From an uncultured Pseudomonadota bacterium (GTDB lineage: Bacteria; Pseudomonadota; Gammaproteobacteria; Methylococcales; Methylomonadaceae): 5,257 nt of DNA. The stretch covers positions 1 through 5,257 of the forward strand of contig CAJBJW010000008.1 of assembly GCA_903953455.1 (NCBI GenBank). The letters are read 5' to 3'. Both the position numbers and the translations under genes were made by a program. Positions within the stretch are counted from its first letter, which is position 1; every line of letters begins with the position of its first letter. Shown here piece after piece: positions 1 to 5,257 of the stretch. The notes beneath the pieces were generated by a model that was not told where the DNA came from, searched no databases, and was given only the letters and a program-made list of their open reading frames with translations.

Positions 1-61
1 CAGAATAAAACAATAAAAATAGGCTTTTTATGAGCCAACAAAAGCGTCTAATTCAGCTTAC

Positions 62-88
62 ATACAACATTACAAAATATGTTTGTAT
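62..88. repeat. Imperfect inverted repeat (9-bp stem with one bulge) in the baeS leader
   Basis: The left arm ATACAACAT (62-70) pairs with the right arm ATGTTTGTAT (79-88), leaving T82 bulged and an 8-nt loop (71-78). The stem has only two G-C pairs. On the plus strand it is followed by ATATTTTCTT, so it could be a weak terminator for a gene left of the window. It could also be a dyad operator, or chance in AT-rich DNA. The pairing is visible directly; its function is unknown. Confidence 0.35.
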
Positions 89-117
89 ATTTTCTTAAAA
101 TAAAAAAATAAAAAAGC

Positions 118-142
118 ATGTTCTCCATAATTTCTTCACAAT
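118..142 (+). promoter_or_regulatory. Candidate BaeR operator: two 11-bp tandem repeats
   Basis: TTCTCCATAAT (121-131) is followed immediately by TTCTTCACAAT (132-142), and 9 of 11 positions are identical. Two direct half-sites one helical turn apart are the usual binding architecture of OmpR/PhoB-family regulators, the family BaeR belongs to. As I recall it, the E. coli BaeR box is TTTTTCTCCATDATTGGC. Aligned at 118-135 it matches 13 of 18 positions, with an unbroken core TTCTCCATAATT at 121-132. A weaker third half-site may follow at 143-153 (6 of 11). The site sits about 80-105 bp upstream of the baeS start, which suggests autoregulation by BaeR. Binding itself is inferred. Confidence 0.55.
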
Positions 143-149
143 TTGCCCG

Positions 150-155
150 TAGACT
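150..155 (+). promoter_or_regulatory. Possible -10 element of the baeS promoter
   Basis: TAGACT matches 4 of 6 positions of the sigma-70 -10 hexamer. It lies 7 bp past the end of the tandem repeats. The place where a -35 would sit (about 127-132, ATAATT) shows no consensus and is occupied by the putative operator, as in activator-dependent promoters of the PhoB type. Competing -10 candidates exist, for example CATAAT at 126-131 and TTTAAA at 174-179, so this assignment is weak. Confidence 0.2.
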
Positions 156-184
156 TTGTCTCAAGTTTGAAATTTTAAAGATTA

Positions 185-210
185 CCTCCTCGGGGACATC
201 GCTTGGAGGA
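185..210 (+). promoter_or_regulatory. baeS ribosome binding site with built-in anti-Shine-Dalgarno
   Basis: GGAGGA (205-210) is a strong Shine-Dalgarno core, set rather far (12 nt) from the ATG at 223. Fifteen bases upstream of it lies CCTCC (185-189), part of ACCTCCT (184-190), which resembles the 16S rRNA 3' tail. CCTCC can pair perfectly with GGAGG (205-209) around a 15-nt loop. A second register, TCCTC (187-191) with GAGGA (206-210), is also possible. Such a hairpin would hide the binding site and dampen baeS translation. The complementarity is visible; regulation is inferred. Confidence 0.4.
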
Positions 211-222
211 ACGGTTTGAAAA

Positions 223-1656
223 ATGAAATTTAAATTATTTGAAAAACTGTTCCTCCTTTTTTTCTCCATGATGCTATTGCTACTCAGCTTAGTTATCGTC
301 GCAGTGCACTTCAATTTCCAGCAGGGACTCACTGCTTACCTTCAAAAAATAGAGCTTCAAAAACTCGAACCCTTTGCCCTTGAACTCAGTGAATTTTATC
401 AAGTAGAAAAAAACTGGGATAAATTACGCAATGAAGAAGCATGGTCTACATGGGTCGCGAATTCATCACTAGCCAAAAATCCAAATTCATCCCTACCCGT
501 TCAGTCGCCCTTACCTTCAGATGCGACATGGATTGATATGAGACGAATTTCAATTATTGACGAGAATAATGAGACCGTCATTGGAATAACGATACCACCC
601 AATCCATTTAATTTCTCAACAGAATATAAACTGGCGATTTCATCCAAAATCTTGCAAGACGATAAAATCAAAACCAACACCATCAGTTGGTTAATTGTCA
701 AACCTAACCCTATTATTACGGATTTGCTATTAGTCAATTTCATGGAAAGTCAATTGCAAGGCTATTTATGGATTATGGCATTTGCGCTGTTACTATCGCT
801 ATTTTTAGCTTTTTTGATGGCTAGGCAAATTTTATTGCCACTTCAAAATATTACGGCAGGTATGCGCCTGCTCGCTACAGGGAATTTTTCAATTCAAATT
901 CCTATTTCCAAAAAAAGTCATGACGAACTGGTCACACTCGCCAAAGATTTTAATATATTGAGCCGTGCTCTCGCGCAAAGTGAACAAGCACGTCAACAAT
1001 GGCTTGCCGACATTTCCCATGAACTGCGAACGCCTCTAGCCGTTCTTCGTGGTGAAATTGAAGCATTAGTAGATGGTGTTCGCGCCACAACCCCTGAGCG
1101 CCTTCAATCACTCGAACATGAAGTACTCTCGCTCACTCGCCTCGTAGATGATTTATATCAACTCTCCCTTTCCGACTTAGGTGCGCTCGATTATCAATTT
1201 AACCCTGTTGAACTCGTGAATCATTTTAAAATTTTGATTGTGAGTTTCAAGCATCGATTTGTCAGTCGACAAATAAAACTCCAGTTTGAAACCAACACAA
1301 GCAATGCCACCGTAAATGGTGATGCCATGCGACTGGTGCAGTTACTCTCAAACCTACTTGAAAATAGTTATCGCTATACAAACGACAATGGCATTTGTCG
1401 CATCACCCTTTTAGAAAAAACAGATTTAATTATTATCTACGTTGACGACAGTGCACCCAGTGTCGCTATAGAGGAATTACCGCTACTCTTCGAGCGTTTC
1501 CATCGCGTGGATAAATCACGACATCGACAAACGGGTGGCGCAGGACTTGGGCTTGCTATTTGTCATAATATTGTAAAAGCACATAACGGAAAGATTTATG
1601 CAACGGCATCTGAATTGGGTGGTGTGCGAATTGTTGTTGAATTGCCAAAATATTAA
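223..1656 (+). CDS. baeS: Sensor histidine kinase BaeS (envelope stress two-component system)
   Basis: This inner-membrane sensor kinase should autophosphorylate on a histidine and pass the phosphate to BaeR. In enterobacteria BaeS responds to envelope stress and toxic compounds such as indole and flavonoids, and induces mdtABC efflux and spy. The 477 residues (E. coli BaeS is 467) show a first membrane helix at about 7-30, a periplasmic sensor region at about 31-180, a second helix at about 181-200 and a HAMP linker at about 200-253. The HisKA H-box is LADISHELRTPL, with His266 as phosphoacceptor. The ATPase domain has the N-box (LSNLLENSYRYT, Asn377 and Asn381), a divergent G1 box (DDSAPSV, 408-414), the F-box (LLFERFHRVD) and the G2 box (GGAGLGLAI, 438-446). 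The H-box to C-terminus half follows E. coli BaeS closely, including DSAP and the final GGVxIxVELP. An in-frame TGA at 217-219 makes ATG 223 the first possible start. It is probably cotranscribed with the downstream regulator. Confidence 0.92.
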   Translation: MKFKLFEKLFLLFFSMMLLLLSLVIVAVHFNFQQGLTAYLQKIELQKLEPFALELSEFYQVEKNWDKLRNEEAWSTWVANSSLAKNPNSSLPVQSPLPSDATWIDMRRISIIDENNETVIGITIPPNPFNFSTEYKLAISSKILQDDKIKTNTISWLIVKPNPIITDLLLVNFMESQLQGYLWIMAFALLLSLFLAFLMARQILLPLQNITAGMRLLATGNFSIQIPISKKSHDELVTLAKDFNILSRALAQSEQARQQWLADISHELRTPLAVLRGEIEALVDGVRATTPERLQSLEHEVLSLTRLVDDLYQLSLSDLGALDYQFNPVELVNHFKILIVSFKHRFVSRQIKLQFETNTSNATVNGDAMRLVQLLSNLLENSYRYTNDNGICRITLLEKTDLIIIYVDDSAPSVAIEELPLLFERFHRVDKSRHRQTGGAGLGLAICHNIVKAHNGKIYATASELGGVRIVVELPKY

Positions 1657-1662
1657 TTTTAT

Positions 1663-1665
1663 GGA
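1663..1665 (+). promoter_or_regulatory. Ribosome binding site of baeR
   Basis: A short GGA core lies 6 nt before the ATG at 1672, inside the 15-bp gap after the baeS stop. It is weaker than the GGAGGA of baeS, so baeR translation may partly depend on ribosomes finishing baeS. Confidence 0.45.
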
Positions 1666-1671
1666 TGCAAT

Positions 1672-2346
1672 ATGCTAAATAAGAAGATTTTAATCGTTGA
1701 AGATGAGCCCAAATTAGCGCAATTACTGGCGGATTATTTAGCGCATGACGGTTTTAAAAGTCATATTATTGATGATGGCGATAATGTGATTAGTTGGGTT
1801 AAACACTATTCACCCGATTTGATTTTAATGGATATTATGCTACCTAAACGCGACGGCATTAGTTTATGCAAAGAAATCCGCGAATTTTCAACGGTGCCAC
1901 TTTTTTTACTCACCGCGCGAATTGGCGAAACTGACCGCTTAAAAGGCCTTGAAATTGGCGCAGATGATTATATTTGCAAGCCTTATAGCGCAAAAGAAGT
2001 TGTTGCGCGAATTAAAGCTATTTTTCGACGTCAGCAAAATTTTTCACCTGAGATGGCAACGGTTTCGGGGTTTAGCTTAGATAAAGTGAAATGCCATGCG
2101 TACTGCGAAGGTGTTTTGCTGGATTTAACGTTAAGTGAATTCCGCATTTTATCTACGCTGCTTGATAAACGCGGCAAAGTCTATTCACGCGCTAATCTGC
2201 TCGATGTACTCCATGAAGATGATCGCGATATTTCAGATCGCACGGTTGATACGCATATCAAAAATTTACGTCAAAAATTGCAAAAAATCACGGGTAAAAA
2301 AGACATTATTCAAGCCGTTTATGGCATGGGATACACCATTGAATGA
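1672..2346 (+). CDS. baeR: Response regulator BaeR (OmpR/PhoB family)
   Basis: This cytoplasmic transcription factor is the phosphorylation partner of BaeS. The 224 residues (E. coli BaeR is 240) begin with a receiver domain at about 4-120. It carries the acidic pair Glu10-Asp11 in ILIVEDEPKL, phosphoacceptor Asp54 in LILMDIMLP, switch residue Thr81 and Lys103 in DDYICKPYS. The signatures EDEPKLxQLLxDYL, RLxGLEIGADDYICKPYSxxEVVAR and the C-terminal AVYGxGY match E. coli BaeR very closely. A winged-helix DNA-binding domain follows at about 130-224, with recognition helix SDRTVDTHIKNLRQKL (188-203). The gene starts 15 bp after baeS, consistent with one operon. Its likely local target is the tandem repeat at 118-142. 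Leucine codons here are mostly TTA, while baeS uses many CTC. No terminator hairpin follows the stop before the convergent neighbour begins. Confidence 0.94.
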   Translation: MLNKKILIVEDEPKLAQLLADYLAHDGFKSHIIDDGDNVISWVKHYSPDLILMDIMLPKRDGISLCKEIREFSTVPLFLLTARIGETDRLKGLEIGADDYICKPYSAKEVVARIKAIFRRQQNFSPEMATVSGFSLDKVKCHAYCEGVLLDLTLSEFRILSTLLDKRGKVYSRANLLDVLHEDDRDISDRTVDTHIKNLRQKLQKITGKKDIIQAVYGMGYTIE

Positions 2347-2362
2347 TAAAATAATGTCGCGT

Positions 2363-3061
2363 TTACACCGCAATTGGCAGTCGATTTAATTCGTCTTTGA
2401 TTAATTTCCAATGCGGCAGAAATTGCGTCATTAAACGGTGAAAACGCGCATTATGACTCGGCTCAAGTAAATGAACCAGTTCATGAACCACGACATATTC
2501 GAGACACTCAATCGGTTTTTTGGCGAGTTCGCTATTAAAGCGCACATTGGCTTTTGTGTAATTACAACTTCCCCAGCGTGTTTTCATTTTTTGCACAAAA
2601 AACTTTTTGACCGTCACGCCCATCACCGGTTCCCATTTTGCAATTAAAGGCGGCAACGCTTTTTTGAGTTCCTCACGCAACCATTCATCCATAATCGCTT
2701 GCTTTTGCGCGGTCGATGTTTTTGGGCGAACGGTCAATATAATCTCACTATGCCCTAAACTGATTTTAGGCCGTTCATCCTGCTCAACAACGCGTAGTAA
2801 ATACCGTTTTCCCCATAAATAATGACTTTCACGATTGATGCAATCGCGTGGTGTTTCACGTTGTTGCGCGGCAAACTTTTTTTGTTTTTGTTTAATCCAG
2901 CTTAATTTTGAAATCAAAAACACGCGAATCGTGTCTTGATTCATGTGCAAAGGCGCAGAAAGTTTGACCTCTCCACTTGGGTAAACGCTTAAATGAATAT
3001 TTTTAATTTTCTTTTGCGTGACATCGACGACAATGTCATTGAGTTGAATGGCGTTTTTCAT
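2363..3061 (-). CDS. YgjP-type zinc metallopeptidase (M48-like, DUF45), linked to type I restriction genes
   Basis: This is a predicted cytoplasmic metal-dependent hydrolase of the YgjP/COG1451 group, whose substrate is unknown. The 232 residues show no signal peptide or membrane helix. Family marks are the N-terminal basic beta-rich part (IKNIHLSVYPSGEVKLSAP), WGKRYLLRV at about 83-91, the conserved MKTRWGSC at 159-166, and the zinc and catalytic motif HELVH (193-197) followed by PSH, so His193, His197 and probably His203 bind zinc and Glu194 is catalytic. The length fits the family, so the gene looks intact. The start ATG lies 5 nt after the hsdR stop. Its only Shine-Dalgarno candidate, GGAA at 3073-3076, is inside hsdR, so translational coupling is likely. 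Genes of this family are often found next to hsdR. Suggested roles such as processing or turnover of restriction subunits remain speculative. It converges on baeR with a 16-bp gap. Confidence 0.87.
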   Translation of the reverse strand: MKNAIQLNDIVVDVTQKKIKNIHLSVYPSGEVKLSAPLHMNQDTIRVFLISKLSWIKQKQKKFAAQQRETPRDCINRESHYLWGKRYLLRVVEQDERPKISLGHSEIILTVRPKTSTAQKQAIMDEWLREELKKALPPLIAKWEPVMGVTVKKFFVQKMKTRWGSCNYTKANVRFNSELAKKPIECLEYVVVHELVHLLEPSHNARFHRLMTQFLPHWKLIKDELNRLPIAV

Positions 3062-3066
3062 CCGCG

Positions 3067-5257
3067 TTAGTATTCCACTTGTTGCTTCACAATATTGAAA
3101 ATACGCTCAACTTCTGCAACATCCCCCAGAATGTCATATAACGCTTTTTGAATAATGCTTTCTCTGCTCGCAACACCGCGCCATCCGTGCGGCTTCACGT
3201 CGTTGATTTTTTTGTCTATTGCTAACGCTAAGGCTTCATTTTCACCGACATTATTATAAATAGCGCGTTTACCCGATGTGTTGAGTGTATCGGGTTGCGT
3301 GTCGTTTTCTGGCGCGATAACTTGCTTGGCTAATGCGGCCATTTGCTTTAAATAGTCGCTGTATTCAATCGCTTTGGCTTTTCGATTGGCAATGATTTCA
3401 TTGAGCAATGCGGACATTTTTTCAAAATACGCGGGGTCATTTAACTGCGTTTTGATTATGGTGCTGCGGATATTATTTTCAATGGTTTCAGCGACCGCTT
3501 CCTGATTGCCTTGTAAGGCTTTGGGCAATTGGCTGATCGCATTTGCCATACCTGTTTTAATAATCAACTCAAGCAGCGGCAAATCGCCAAAAGGCGAAAT
3601 AATCGTTGATTCACCCGCCTCAATATACCTATCGAGTAAATGCCGCATATCCGCTTCATAGGATTTTAAGTCAATATTTTCACCGCTGGCATTGCGAATC
3701 AAATCACGCAATTTAACGTAATCCTCTACCTGTTTTTTAATGCGTTTAATGGCTGTGTTGTCGTAACCCGCTTCAGATAATTGATCGGCTATATTCGCAT
3801 AAGCGCGAACTAATGCGACCGTTGCTTTATATAATGCGGTGCGTTTGTGTTCATATTGGCTTAAATCCCCCACGTTTTCACTATTGCCGCAGAAAAAATG
3901 AATATAATCAAGCTCGCCCTGTGGCGGTTCAACCGGTTCGCATAGTAAAAAAATGGCTTCGAGCGCTTGATCTAGTCGCTCTTTGCCTTTTTCAAGTCGC
4001 TCATGGAGCAAAATATCCGGCGACGCCCCGCCTGCACTGGTATCAAGTTCACTGCTATAAACCGAAATGACGTTTTCGACTTTGTGAAACAAATCTTTGT
4101 AATCCACAATGCAGCCAACCTCTTTATCTTCACCATCTAAACGATTGGTGCGACAAATCGCTTGAAATAATCCGTGATCTTGCATGGATTTATCAATGTA
4201 AAGATAACTGCAACAAGGTGCATCAAATCCCGTCAATAATTTATCAACGACAATGAGCAATTTCATATTCGCAGGTTCTTTAATAAAGGCCGCTTTAACT
4301 TTTTCCTCGTAGGTTTCGGTTTTACTCATGCCCGCTTTCGCGTCGCACGCTTTGAGTAACTCGGTATAAGTGTTATAAATAAATTGCTTATCGGTTTCAC
4401 TGCTCACGCCCGAATCTTCGAGTGTAATATCTTTGGCTTGTGGATTATAGGATGTCACCACCGCGCAGTGATTTTTCATTTCAGTGGTTTGAAACGAGGT
4501 GAAATATTTACACGCTTCATAAATACTCGACGCCACTAAAATCGCATTGCCGCGATGATTACTCAGCCGTGATTTTGTATTGAAATCCATGACAATATCG
4601 CTCACCACGCGCTCAATGCGTGATTTGCTGCTCAGCACTTTTTGCATTGTGCCCCATTTCTTTTTCAGCTCGCTTTTCTGCCAATCGTTTAAGCCTTTGG
4701 TTTTGACATCAAACCATTCATCCACTTTTTCATTGGAACGCAGCGATTGATCAATATCACGCGCCTCGTAAGTCAAATCTAAAACGACTTTATCTTCAAC
4801 GGCTTCGCTGAATTTATACGTGTGAATATACTTCCCAAAAACGTCTAAACTGGTTTGTTTGTCTTCTTTGAGCAGTGGCGTTCCCGTAAAACCAATAAAC
4901 ACCGCATTTGGCATAATCGCTTTCATGGCGTGATGCAATTTGCCGCTTTGCGTCCGGTGACATTCATCGACAAAAACAAACACTTCACCCACCGCGTGAC
5001 TTGGTTGATTGGCTAATTCTTTGATGAATTTATCAAAATCGTCCACGTCTTTTCGCCCAAACTTATGCACCAGCGAACACAACAAACGCGGTTTATGTTG
5101 ACCCAGTAGCGCCATCAATTCCGCGCCACTGTTGCTGCGTTTAATCGGTTCGCCTGCTTCCGTAAAAACACGCTCAATTTGTTTGTCGAGTTCGTCACGA
5201 TCCGTCACAATCGCAATGCGAGCATTTGGGTTATTCTCTAAAATCCATTTTGCCAGC
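3067..5257 (-). CDS. hsdR: Type I restriction endonuclease R subunit HsdR, 5' end beyond window
   Basis: HsdR is the motor and nuclease subunit of type I restriction-modification complexes. It joins HsdM and HsdS, translocates DNA with ATP and cleaves away from the recognition site. About 729 codons are visible. The frame stays open to the right edge, beginning LAKWILENNPNARIAIVTDRDELD, so the GTG at 5208 is internal and not the start. Counting visible residues, superfamily 2 helicase motifs appear in order: Ia around TDRDELD (18-24), II DECH (97-100), III FTGTPL (123-128), IV ILVASSIYEA (about 239-248), V LLIVVDKLLTGFDAP (333-347) and VI QAICRTNR (365-372). The helical C-terminal part has the family-typical NRKAKAIEY (624-632) and HGWRG (690-694). 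The N-terminal PD-(D/E)XK nuclease domain and Walker A, roughly 250-350 residues, should lie past 5257. No frameshift is seen. The gene leads directly into the metallopeptidase gene 5 bp downstream, so the two are probably cotranscribed. Confidence 0.93.
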   Translation of the reverse strand, partial: LAKWILENNPNARIAIVTDRDELDKQIERVFTEAGEPIKRSNSGAELMALLGQHKPRLLCSLVHKFGRKDVDDFDKFIKELANQPSHAVGEVFVFVDECHRTQSGKLHHAMKAIMPNAVFIGFTGTPLLKEDKQTSLDVFGKYIHTYKFSEAVEDKVVLDLTYEARDIDQSLRSNEKVDEWFDVKTKGLNDWQKSELKKKWGTMQKVLSSKSRIERVVSDIVMDFNTKSRLSNHRGNAILVASSIYEACKYFTSFQTTEMKNHCAVVTSYNPQAKDITLEDSGVSSETDKQFIYNTYTELLKACDAKAGMSKTETYEEKVKAAFIKEPANMKLLIVVDKLLTGFDAPCCSYLYIDKSMQDHGLFQAICRTNRLDGEDKEVGCIVDYKDLFHKVENVISVYSSELDTSAGGASPDILLHERLEKGKERLDQALEAIFLLCEPVEPPQGELDYIHFFCGNSENVGDLSQYEHKRTALYKATVALVRAYANIADQLSEAGYDNTAIKRIKKQVEDYVKLRDLIRNASGENIDLKSYEADMRHLLDRYIEAGESTIISPFGDLPLLELIIKTGMANAISQLPKALQGNQEAVAETIENNIRSTIIKTQLNDPAYFEKMSALLNEIIANRKAKAIEYSDYLKQMAALAKQVIAPENDTQPDTLNTSGKRAIYNNVGENEALALAIDKKINDVKPHGWRGVASRESIIQKALYDILGDVAEVERIFNIVKQQVEY

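Larger units (their letters stand above)
1..222. other. AT-rich non-coding leader upstream of baeS
   Basis: No convincing gene is visible here. The only plus-strand reading frames are a 22-codon ORF (30-98) and a 33-codon ORF (118-219), neither with good coding support. The stretch around 96-115 is almost pure A/T and could act as an UP-like element or a flexible spacer. The region also holds an imperfect dyad, a candidate BaeR operator and a structured ribosome binding site, each listed separately. In E. coli, baeS follows the mdtABCD genes directly. Here at least 222 bp of non-coding DNA precede baeS, which suggests that the two-component pair has its own promoter. Confidence 0.6.

Noticed and set aside
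22..36. GGCT/AGCC hairpin that, read on the minus strand, precedes a T-rich run, like a terminator
   Set aside because: The stem has only 4 pairs plus one wobble, and no minus-strand gene ends here.
30..98. 22-codon plus-strand ORF with a weak AGG at 21-23
   Set aside because: It is too short and AT-rich to support; its 3' half coincides with the dyad, which better explains the sequence.
48..332. 94-codon minus-strand reading frame over the leader and the start of baeS
   Set aside because: It lies antisense to the operator region and the baeS N-terminus, is low in complexity and resembles no family I know.
501..743. 80-codon minus-strand frame inside baeS
   Set aside because: It is a shadow of the clearly coding plus strand.
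1661..1678. Five-codon ORF starting ATG just before baeR
   Set aside because: It has no ribosome binding site and overlaps the baeR start out of frame; it is most likely chance.
2135..2389. 84-codon plus-strand frame overlapping the end of baeR
   Set aside because: It is an out-of-frame shadow of the BaeR winged-helix domain and lacks its own signal.
2471..2490. Direct repeat ATGAACCA with a 10-bp palindrome GTTCATGAAC between and across the copies
   Set aside because: It arises from the codons for the repeated Val-His pairs of the zinc motif VHELVH, not from a separate site.
2607..2822. 71-codon plus-strand frame inside the metallopeptidase gene
   Set aside because: It is antisense to conserved peptidase sequence and has no recognisable domain.
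3813..4070. 85-codon plus-strand frame inside hsdR
   Set aside because: It is a shadow frame antisense to the conserved HsdR C-terminal region.
5206..5208. GTG as the start of hsdR
   Set aside because: The frame continues upstream with conserved HsdR residues (ARIAIVTDRDELD), so this codon is an internal valine.

Overview
The window reads as chromosome of a moderately AT-rich proteobacterium (about 40% GC by eye). The first two proteins follow the enterobacterial BaeS and BaeR sequences closely, motif by motif, so a gammaproteobacterium is most likely. I cannot name a genus.

Layout. Bases 1-222 are an AT-rich leader with no convincing gene. It holds an imperfect dyad (62-88), a candidate BaeR operator made of two 11-bp tandem repeats (118-142), and a Shine-Dalgarno sequence that can pair with a complementary stretch just upstream (185-209). 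Next come a BaeS-type sensor histidine kinase (223-1656, +) and a BaeR-type response regulator (1672-2346, +), 15 bp apart and evidently one operon. A 16-bp gap separates them from a convergent minus-strand pair: a YgjP-type zinc metallopeptidase (2363-3061, -) lies 5 bp downstream of the 3' part of a type I restriction endonuclease R subunit, hsdR (3067-5257, -). hsdR runs off the right edge, so its N-terminal nuclease and Walker A regions are not visible.

How the genes work together. BaeS should sense an envelope signal and phosphorylate BaeR. BaeR probably also binds the leader and controls its own operon. The usual BaeR target, an mdtABC-type RND efflux pump, is not in view. The minus-strand pair looks like the 3' end of a type I restriction-modification operon; hsdM and hsdS would be expected beyond base 5257. 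YgjP-like (COG1451) peptidase genes are often found beside hsdR, but their role there is not established.

All four genes belong to known families. I see no clear undescribed system. The points most worth checking are the regulatory architecture of the baeSR leader and the tight hsdR-metallopeptidase coupling.
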